The notes under the pieces were generated by a model. It did no database searches and was not told the origin of the DNA. It worked only from the letters and a program-made list of their open reading frames with translations. Made by a program: the position numbers and the translations under genes. This document shows, in pieces, positions 6,686 to 11,375 of a stretch of DNA of 11,375 nt (positions are counted from its first letter, which is position 1; each line of letters starts with the position of its first letter). The stretch comes from G713 sp034717835 (lineage in GTDB: Bacteria; Chloroflexota; Anaerolineae; B4-G1; SLSP01), in the NCBI GenBank assembly GCA_034717835.1, contig JAYELZ010000194.1, forward strand, positions 1-11,375, written 5' to 3'.

Positions 6686-6693
6686 AAAGTTGC
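6686..6693. repeat. 8-bp target-site duplication of the composite element, copy 2 (AAAGTTGC)
   Basis: Exact match to 5980-5987; lies 16 bp downstream of the GT4 stop codon. Confidence 0.8.
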
Positions 6694-6709
6694 CAGTTGA
6701 AGGTGACAG

Positions 6710-7843
6710 TCAGGTGGCGGCTATCAGCCGGCGGTAGAGGGCGGCAGTGTATTTTCCCGTCTGCTCCCAGGTGAAACGTGCCGCGTGTGCCAACCCGGCG
6801 TGTCGTAGTTGCTCACGCAAGGGCTTTTCGTGCCACAACCGGCGTAACCCCGCTGCAATCTCAGCCGGGGCGGTGGGTGAAACCAAGAGTGCGCCGTTGC
6901 CGGCCGCTTCCGGCAGCGAGGTGGTATTCCCTGCCAGCACGGGCAGACCGCACGCTAGTGCTTCCAATATCGGAAGTCCAAAACCTTCGTAGAGTGATAC
7001 GTAGGCAAAAACCCACGCGGCGTTGTACCAGAGCACTAACTCTTTATCCGGGATGTAGCCAGGGAAGTGAACCCGGTCTTGCAATCCCAGCCGTTCCACT
7101 TCGGCGAAAATTTCTGCATAAAGCCACCCGCGTCCCCCGGCCAGGAATAGCTGGGTTTGCGGTTCGTCCAGCAAGGCGCAGGCGCGCACCAGGGAGAGTA
7201 GGTTCTTACGCGGTTCCAGGGTGCCCAGGTAGAGAATAAAACGCTCCGGTAGACCTTTTTGTTGCCGGAAACGGGTTACTTCCTCGGCGGGAAGGGGCCG
7301 GAAGCGTGGGTCAACGCCGTGGTAGATGGTGTGTACGCGCGCCGCCGGCACGGAGAGCAGGCGTGTTACTTCCTGCGCGGTGAAATGCGAGACGGCGATC
7401 ACGGCTGCGGCTCGCCGACAGGTCAGCCGGGTCATCCAGCGGAGGTAGCCACGGTTGCCACGGCGGAAGAATTCTGGATGGCGGAGGAAGCTGAGGTCGT
7501 GGACGGTGACGACTTGGGGGCAGGCAGAGAGTAGCGGGCCGACGAAGGCCGGCGCGTGGAGCAGCTGGGCGTGCCGGCGGCGCAGTTCCAGCGGCAAGAT
7601 GGCTTGTTCCCACCAAATGCGCGTCAAGGGGTGGCTGGTGTTCCAACGGGAGGTGTAAACCGGCTGCGAGAGTTCCGCCGCCAGAGAGGCGTTGTTCAAG
7701 AAGATGGCGTAGCGCAGGTCTTTAGTTAGCGGAAGATGAGAGAGTAATTTGCCAATATAGCCACTGATCCCGGCGCTGCGATAAGAAGCCGCTCCTGAGG
7801 CCAAGTGAGCATTAAAGGCTACCACGGGTAAATTTGAGCTCAT
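6710..7843 (-). CDS. glycosyltransferase family 4 (GT-B fold)
   Basis: A 377-residue cytoplasmic or peripheral-membrane retaining glycosyltransferase. The N-terminal acceptor domain contains TVHDLSFLRHPEFF (113-126) and VIAVSHFTAQEV (148-159), both typical of GT4 mannosyltransferase-like enzymes. The donor domain has LYLGTLEPRKNL (204-215), with Arg212-Lys213 as the likely phosphate-binding pair, FLAGGRGW (233-240), and the E-x7-E motif in YEGFGLPILEALACG (Glu286 and Glu294). Length is usual and no key motif is missing. It probably adds a sugar from a nucleotide donor, perhaps GDP-mannose, to the lipid-linked chain begun by the sugar transferase encoded downstream on the same strand. No Shine-Dalgarno is seen; a consensus -10 box ends 6 nt before the ATG, suggesting a leaderless message. 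Donor and acceptor are not determinable here. Confidence 0.92.
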   Translation of the reverse strand: MSSNLPVVAFNAHLASGAASYRSAGISGYIGKLLSHLPLTKDLRYAIFLNNASLAAELSQPVYTSRWNTSHPLTRIWWEQAILPLELRRRHAQLLHAPAFVGPLLSACPQVVTVHDLSFLRHPEFFRRGNRGYLRWMTRLTCRRAAAVIAVSHFTAQEVTRLLSVPAARVHTIYHGVDPRFRPLPAEEVTRFRQQKGLPERFILYLGTLEPRKNLLSLVRACALLDEPQTQLFLAGGRGWLYAEIFAEVERLGLQDRVHFPGYIPDKELVLWYNAAWVFAYVSLYEGFGLPILEALACGLPVLAGNTTSLPEAAGNGALLVSPTAPAEIAAGLRRLWHEKPLREQLRHAGLAHAARFTWEQTGKYTAALYRRLIAAT

Positions 7844-7849
7844 GGGTTC

Positions 7850-7877
7850 ATTATAATTGGCTTTGAGGGAATGACAA
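7850..7877 (-). promoter_or_regulatory. sigma70-like promoter of the GT4 gene, predicted leaderless
   Basis: On the minus strand, TTGTCA (7872-7877) and a perfect TATAAT (7850-7855) are 16 bp apart. Only 6 nt separate the -10 box from the ATG at 7843, so a start about 7 nt past the -10 box falls on the A of the start codon. The -35 box overlaps the T-run of the terminator at 7876-7909. Confidence 0.65.
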
Positions 7878-7909
7878 AAAAGCGCACGGGCATGAAATGC
7901 CCGTGCGCT
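7876..7909 (-). terminator. strong intrinsic terminator downstream of the substrate-binding protein gene
   Basis: A perfect 13-bp stem (AGCGCACGGGCAT at 7881-7893, ATGCCCGTGCGCT at 7897-7909) has a 3-nt loop and, on the minus strand, a run of six T at 7876-7881. It ends transcription that began at the lipoprotein gene 182 bp upstream and insulates the GT4 gene. It sits inside a wider perfect 11-bp inverted repeat, GGAATGACAAA (7868-7878) and TTTGTCATTCC (7924-7934). Confidence 0.9.
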
Positions 7910-7926
7910 CCAACTACCACCGCTTT

Positions 7927-7975
7927 GTCATTCCGCGCGGAGGGCTGTTTTCCGGCCCGCACTTGAGGAATCTCT
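7927..7975 (+). repeat. interspersed repeat, long form (GTCATTCCGCG...GAGGAATCTCT)
   Basis: This shares its ends with the copies at 1974-1999 and 10212-10260, but the middle is different (CGGAGGGC...GGCCCGC region, partly self-complementary). It lies between the lipoprotein gene and the terminator. Confidence 0.55.
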
Positions 7976-8035
7976 AGTGTCTGGCGAGAGTCCCCAAGCT
8001 GGATTCGGAGACTCCGCGTGCTGTTCGGGCAGTAT

Positions 8036-8066
8036 GCTGTGGCGCGGCCAGGAGACCAGCCACAGC
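8036..8066. other. hairpin just past the substrate-binding protein stop codon
   Basis: GCTGTGGC (8036-8043) and GCCACAGC (8059-8066) form a perfect 8-bp stem around a 15-nt loop, 24 bp after the stop codon on the minus strand. There is no U-tract, so it may protect the mRNA 3' end rather than terminate; the strong terminator lies further on. Confidence 0.4.
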
Positions 8067-8090
8067 TAGGGTATTAGTTTTGCCATTTGC

Positions 8091-10031
8091 CTACTGTGCT
8101 AAATCCAGTTCTTCAATGTTCCACAGCTCCGAATTCTCGGTGGGATCCAGCGTGAAGCCTAGTACCTCCGCGCGTGTGGCCGCGATTTTGAGCCGCAGGA
8201 AGAGTGGCAGCGCGGGCAACTGTTCGCTGAAGATCCGTTGGGCTTCTTGGTGGGCGGCGATGTATTCGTCGGTCCCCGGCAGTGATTGTAATGCTCGTTC
8301 ACAGGCGATATCGTATTCTTCGTTGGAGAAACCGGAGAAGTTGGAGCCGGCCCACTCATTCTCTTCACTGGGAATCTCTGAGCTGAGGTAGAGTTCGCAA
8401 GGCGGGATGTCGGTTCCGGCGGACCAAGCGAAGGAACTCAATTCAAAATTGCGCCCATAGAGCGGCCCGGAGGAGTTCTGCGCGAAAAATTCGGGGATGG
8501 GGAGGTTCTCCAGTTGCAGTTGGATGCCACACTCGGCTAAATCTTGGCGGAAAAGTTCCATGTACTGTTTGGGCAAAGTCTGGCTGGTGGAAGTCCAGGT
8601 GATTTCCAGCGGCGTACCATTGCGCGCACCAGGGACATCGTGGGCTTCGCGGATCCCGTCTGCGTCTGTATCTTGCCATCCGCTTTCCTCCAGGAGCGCG
8701 CGCCCTTTTTCAGGTTCGTAGGAGTAGCGCGTGATTAGGTCGCCTGCATAGAGCGGATGTTCGGCAGGGAGGTAGGAATCGGGAACTACGGTGCGCCCGT
8801 AGCGGAGCAGCGAGACCACTCGCTGGCGGTCTAGACAGTATGTGACCGCTTGCCGCGTCCGTAAATCGTCAAAAACACTGGGTTGATTGTATTCGGCAGC
8901 CGGCACAATGCCAAAATTGACATGTTCCCAGAGCGGCCCCGGTGAGAAATACGGTTTGGCTACTCCGTGCTCCTGCAGCTCGAGTAGGAGCTCGTATTGC
9001 GGAGTCAGATCGGCGTCTTGCGTGACAATGTCACATTCCCCAGAAAGCAACTGGGCGATGGCGGTGTTGGCATCTGCTACAAAACGGTAGATTACTGTAT
9101 CCACGTAGGGCAGACCTTCGGCGGCCCGGAAATAGTGAGGGTTTTTGATGAGGGTAAGATGGTCGCCGGCGATCCATTCGTGGATGGCGAAAGGCCCCCA
9201 GCTCAGTGGCGTGCGATTGGCTTCGGGGGCGGTGAGGAGATCGATGGCGGTGTATCCCAGCTCCTCTTGCCATAAGTGGCGCGGAAGTGGCTGGTAGAAA
9301 TTTAGATAGTAGGTTTGATCAAAATAGCCTGGTAAGCTGGTCCAGCGAGTGCTCAGCTCGTCTACGGCTTCGTAGGAGGCTGTGCGCAACTCGGTATATT
9401 TGGAAGCGGGGGTATCCGGGTCTTGGCGGAGCTCATAGCCGTAGAGGGAATCCTGTGCGGTCAGCGGTTCACCATCAGCCCATTGAAGATCCTCTTTCAA
9501 CTGAAAGGTGACTGCTAGCTGATCCATTTCCACCGGTTCACCCTCAAATTCCACCGCACATGCAGCACTGCGGCAGCCGGAGGGGTAGAGCAACATGCCT
9601 TCTTCTAGTTTGACCGGTTCATTGTAGGCATCCACTACTTTATCCCCGGCTTGCACGATGACTTGGGTCAATTTAGCGTCTCCATCTTTTAGACTGGGGA
9701 TTTTTACCAGGATCACCGGCTGGTAAGCGTAACTCAGATTATCTATTGGCCCATCGTAGAGCGCCTCATGGATGTGTCTCGCTGTCAGTCGCGAGTTGCT
9801 GTACCAGTACAGGGAGGTGGGTTCATGCGGTTGGCAAATCACCAAGGTTTTGGGCGGGAGGGGTGTAGCGGTGGGCGTCGGTTCAGGTGTGGTGGTGGGA
9901 GGGGCCGTGGTCGCCGTCGCCGTGACCACTACGGTTTTTTCAGCGGTGGTCTGAGCCGGCAAACAGGCCGTGACCCAGAGCGTGCAGCTGCTCATCAATA
10001 CTGCTAACATCCATAATTGTTTTTTTGACAT
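8091..10031 (-). CDS. ABC transporter substrate-binding lipoprotein, family 5 (peptide/nickel/opine type)
   Basis: A 646-residue exported lipoprotein. The N-terminus has basic residues (SKKQ), a hydrophobic stretch and a lipobox VTAC with Cys23 as the lipidation site. A Thr/Pro-rich tether follows (residues 34-60, with TPEPTPTATPLPP), of a kind often seen in Chloroflexota lipoproteins. The mature domain starts at KTLVICQPHEPTSL and has typical family-5 features: LQWADGEPLTAQDSLYGYEL (182-201), a domain-linking region with FRAAEGLPYVDTVIYRF, and a C-terminal lobe with RQDLAECGIQLQLENLP. Cys153 and Cys158 could form a disulfide. It would capture an oligopeptide or similar solute outside the membrane. 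No permease or ATPase genes are beside it, so it is an orphan, and the ligand is unknown. It has its own promoter and a strong terminator, so it is probably monocistronic. Confidence 0.9.
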   Translation of the reverse strand: MSKKQLWMLAVLMSSCTLWVTACLPAQTTAEKTVVVTATATTAPPTTTPEPTPTATPLPPKTLVICQPHEPTSLYWYSNSRLTARHIHEALYDGPIDNLSYAYQPVILVKIPSLKDGDAKLTQVIVQAGDKVVDAYNEPVKLEEGMLLYPSGCRSAACAVEFEGEPVEMDQLAVTFQLKEDLQWADGEPLTAQDSLYGYELRQDPDTPASKYTELRTASYEAVDELSTRWTSLPGYFDQTYYLNFYQPLPRHLWQEELGYTAIDLLTAPEANRTPLSWGPFAIHEWIAGDHLTLIKNPHYFRAAEGLPYVDTVIYRFVADANTAIAQLLSGECDIVTQDADLTPQYELLLELQEHGVAKPYFSPGPLWEHVNFGIVPAAEYNQPSVFDDLRTRQAVTYCLDRQRVVSLLRYGRTVVPDSYLPAEHPLYAGDLITRYSYEPEKGRALLEESGWQDTDADGIREAHDVPGARNGTPLEITWTSTSQTLPKQYMELFRQDLAECGIQLQLENLPIPEFFAQNSSGPLYGRNFELSSFAWSAGTDIPPCELYLSSEIPSEENEWAGSNFSGFSNEEYDIACERALQSLPGTDEYIAAHQEAQRIFSEQLPALPLFLRLKIAATRAEVLGFTLDPTENSELWNIEELDLAQ

Positions 10032-10036
10032 ACCTG

Positions 10037-10042
10037 CTCCTC
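10037..10042 (-). promoter_or_regulatory. ribosome binding site of the substrate-binding protein gene
   Basis: GAGGAG on the minus strand, 5 nt before the ATG at 10031. Confidence 0.75.
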
Positions 10043-10078
10043 ACAACGAGATTGATTAGATTTTTGATACCAGGCACA

Positions 10079-10107
10079 ATTCTAAATATGAGCGGTTGAA
10101 AAGTCAA
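10079..10107 (-). promoter_or_regulatory. sigma70-like promoter of the substrate-binding protein gene
   Basis: On the minus strand TTGACT (10102-10107) and TAGAAT (10079-10084) are exactly 17 bp apart, five of six matches to each consensus box. Predicted start is near 10072, giving a leader of about 40 nt that contains the ribosome site. The octamer repeats begin at the -35 box. Confidence 0.7.
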
Positions 10108-10145
10108 GCGAGAGAGCGAGAAGGCGAAAGAGCGAGAAAGCGAGA
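10106..10145. repeat. octamer tandem repeat (AAGCGAGA), five units
   Basis: Units read AAGCGAGA, GAGCGAGA, AGGCGAAA, GAGCGAGA and AAGCGAGA. The array is purine-only apart from the C in each unit and lies directly upstream of the promoter, overlapping the -35 box by two bases. A related stretch (CTTCTCGCTCGCTTTCT, the opposite strand of the same motif) occurs at 2061-2077. Confidence 0.65.
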
Positions 10146-10369
10146 AAACGTAGGTTAATTCCATCATCGGTTTAAACTGGCGTCGCTACGTAGTGACTAC
10201 GCGGCGTCAGTGTCATTCCGAGCCAGCGGAGCGCTAGCGACACGCCTGCGAGGAATCTCTATCCTCCGTTCTAAAATCTACAGAGACGCTAGCCACAGGC
10301 CTGCGAAGAACGATCGGTTGGGGCGCACGCCCTGGAGCAGATTCAAATCGTTAAGTTTTCATCCCCCAG
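10146..10369. other. remaining gap between trmD and the substrate-binding protein gene
   Basis: Apart from the interspersed repeat at 10212-10260 it holds short dyads only: CGTAG/CTACG around 10190 and GGGCG/CGCCC at 10321-10332. Neither is followed by a T tract, so no terminator for trmD could be assigned. A second, decayed version of CTAGCGACACGCCTGCGA appears near 10289-10307 (CTAGCCACAGGCCTGCGA). Confidence 0.4.
10212..10260 (+). repeat. interspersed repeat, long form (GTCATTCCGAG...GAGGAATCTCT)
   Basis: Same end motifs as the copies at 1974-1999 and 7927-7975. The centre contains the palindromes AGCGCT and GCTAGC. Intergenic. Confidence 0.6.
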
Positions 10370-11116
10370 TCAGATATCTCTCAGTAGCGAGTTATCTTTT
10401 TTGATCTTTTCCAAATAGGTTTGGTCTTCAGCACTGAGTTCGGCTTGCGCGAGTAACTCTGGGCGCCGGCTCCAAGTGCGGAAGAGAGCTTGCTCCCGCT
10501 TCCAACGGGCGATAGCCGCATGGTTGCCAGAGAGGAGTACCGGCGGGACTGCTTGCCCGCGAAACTCCGGCGGGCGCGTGTAGTTTGGGCCTTCCAATAA
10601 CCCTTCGGCGTAGGAGTCATGCGGCGCGCTCAACGCTGAACCGAGCACGCCGGGGATCCAGCGCGCGATGGCGTCGATCATCACCATGGCCGCCAGTTCC
10701 CCGCCGGTCAGCACGTAATCGCCCAGCGAGAGTTCCTCCGTCACGACTTGCTCTCTCACCCGTTCGTCGAAGCCCTCGTAATGCCCACAGATGAAGAGCA
10801 AGCGTGGCTGCTCTGCCAAATCTTGGGCAATCTCCTGCGTAAAAGTTCTTCCTTGCGGCGTGAGGAGGATGACGGGCCAATCTTCCGCGCCGCGCAACGT
10901 CTCTACTGCGCGTATGATCGGCTCTGGCTTCAGCACCATCCCGTGACCGCCGCCGTAGGGGGTATCATCGGTTATTTGGTGGCGGTCAAAGGCGTAATCG
11001 CGGAGTTGGTGGAGGTAGATCGCGAGCGCGCCACGCTCTTGCCCTCGCTTGAGGATACTCTCCTGGAGCGGGCCTAAAAACATCTCTGGAAATAACGTCA
11101 ATACGTCAATGCGCAT
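10370..11116 (-). CDS. trmD: tRNA (guanine37-N1)-methyltransferase
   Basis: A 248-residue cytoplasmic SPOUT methyltransferase (E. coli TrmD is about 255). It transfers a methyl group from S-adenosylmethionine to N1 of G37 next to the anticodon, preventing +1 frameshifting. The protein begins with the classic MRIDVLTLFPEMF. Further blocks are DTPYGGGHGMVLKPEPI (51-67), LLTPQGRTFTQ (84-94), FICGHYEGFDERV (108-120), and the trefoil-knot region GDYVLTGGELAAMVMIDAIA (132-151). Arg152 and Asp167 (in PHDSYAEGLL) match the catalytic Arg154 and Asp169 of the E. coli enzyme; PNYTRPPEFRG and VPPVLLSGNHA follow. All core residues are present. No Shine-Dalgarno is visible. The usual neighbours rimM, rpsP and rplS are absent from this window: an IS3-family element ends 41 bp upstream. 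Confidence 0.97.
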   Translation of the reverse strand: MRIDVLTLFPEMFLGPLQESILKRGQERGALAIYLHQLRDYAFDRHQITDDTPYGGGHGMVLKPEPIIRAVETLRGAEDWPVILLTPQGRTFTQEIAQDLAEQPRLLFICGHYEGFDERVREQVVTEELSLGDYVLTGGELAAMVMIDAIARWIPGVLGSALSAPHDSYAEGLLEGPNYTRPPEFRGQAVPPVLLSGNHAAIARWKREQALFRTWSRRPELLAQAELSAEDQTYLEKIKKDNSLLRDI

Positions 11117-11134
11117 AAGGATAGTCCGATGGTT

Positions 11135-11155
11135 GGTAGACGGTAGACGGTAGAC
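11135..11155. repeat. heptamer tandem repeat (GGTAGAC), three exact units
   Basis: Three consecutive copies of GGTAGAC occupy the gap between the trmD start codon and the insertion sequence end. Same size class as the heptamer array at 4474-4533, different motif. Confidence 0.75.
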
Positions 11156-11157
11156 AC

Positions 11158-11375
11158 TGTATCGTCCTGAAATATGTTTACAGTTAATCGGTCTACCCTG
11201 GTGCTCCCCTGGGAGGCTGACGATGCACCTGTACTGGAATTTGATAGGGTAAGGCTAAATGCGGTCGTTCGTGATTGTACAGCCACACGGCCGCCACCGT
11301 AGCCGTGCGCGCCTGCTGATAATCTAGGAACCGGCTGTCTAACGCAGATTCTAGTTGCAAGATCCCGTTCATTCT
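11158..11375 (-). mobile_element. IS3-family insertion sequence, 3' end only
   Basis: The end of the element is placed at 11158, where the plus strand reads TGTATCGTCCTGAAATATG; a TG terminus 34 bp after the transposase stop is usual for this family. The element continues beyond the window, so the other inverted repeat and the target duplication cannot be checked. Its transposase is transcribed toward trmD. Confidence 0.65.
11193..11375 (-). CDS. IS3-family transposase (OrfB), C-terminal 60 residues, cut by the window edge
   Basis: The visible residues start RMNGILQLESALDSRF and continue to AAVWLYNHERPHLALPYQIP and VQVHRQPPRGAPG before a TAG. The pattern (E)R-x-NGIL...AV-x-x-YN-x-ERPHLAL-x-Y-x-P-x-x-VH is the end of the DDE integrase core of IS3-family transposases. 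The catalytic Glu normally stands immediately before the first visible Arg, so it lies just outside the window. The frame is intact to its stop; whether the rest of the gene is intact cannot be seen. Confidence 0.88.
   Translation of the reverse strand, partial: RMNGILQLESALDSRFLDYQQARTATVAAVWLYNHERPHLALPYQIPVQVHRQPPRGAPG

Noticed and set aside
6533..6693. Independent insertion of MITE copy B
   Set aside because: Its left flank (CATTTTA) does not match the AAAGTTGC on its right, whereas the outer flank of copy A does.
10321..10332. Terminator for trmD
   Set aside because: The stem is only 5 bp and no T tract follows on the minus strand.
11098..11286. 62-codon minus-strand frame at the right end
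   Set aside because: It overlaps the recognised transposase tail in another frame and crosses the element boundary and the heptamer repeat.
1..11375. Defence system, toxin-antitoxin pair, prophage or biosynthetic cluster
   Set aside because: Every recognised complete gene is a housekeeping, transport, salvage or polysaccharide enzyme, and the small remaining frames are overlaps of these or of repeats.

Overview
The window holds six complete, ordinary bacterial protein genes, the cut end of an insertion sequence, and an unusually dense set of intergenic repeats. No defence system, CRISPR array, rRNA or tRNA is visible. The most interesting content is non-coding: a family of small foldback mobile elements (MITE-like) with perfect 8-bp target duplications, one pair of which encloses a 20-bp satellite array and splits what looks like a two-gene exopolysaccharide operon.

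Organism: GC is moderately high. The substrate-binding lipoprotein has a Thr/Pro-rich linker (PTPTATP type) after its lipobox. Together with heptamer/octamer microsatellites and GTCATTCC...GAGGAATCT repeats, this suggests a Chloroflexota bacterium, perhaps Anaerolineae-like. This is inferred from general features, not from a marker gene comparison.

Layout: 1-426 has a possible gene tail with a terminator, then a 151-bp MITE 43 bp before an L-lactate permease-family gene (427-1953, +). This converges on psuG (2076-2978, -), which lies downstream of an M20 metallohydrolase resembling YgeY (3108-4304, -). After a repeat-rich gap comes a polyprenyl-phosphate sugar-1-phosphate transferase (4534-5961, -). 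A 698-bp composite insertion (MITE, interior with the tandem array, MITE; 5988-6685) separates it from a GT4 glycosyltransferase (6710-7843, -). The GT4 gene has a promoter placed for a leaderless mRNA, and this promoter overlaps the tail of a strong intrinsic terminator on the same strand. Upstream lie a family-5 ABC substrate-binding lipoprotein (8091-10031, -) with a good sigma70-like promoter, trmD (10370-11116, -), and the 3' end of an IS3-family element that runs out of the window.

How the genes work together: the GT4 and the initiating transferase probably serve one surface-polysaccharide pathway. Lactate uptake, pseudouridine breakdown, the M20 hydrolase and the solute-binding protein look like independent salvage or uptake functions. 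TrmD is a housekeeping tRNA methyltransferase, here outside the usual rpsP-rimM-trmD-rplS order.

Gene-free stretches over 300 bases: 71-426 (terminator, MITE, ribosome site; nothing recognised at 128-224), 5962-6709 (composite insertion) and 10032-10369 (promoter, octamer repeats, one interspersed repeat).
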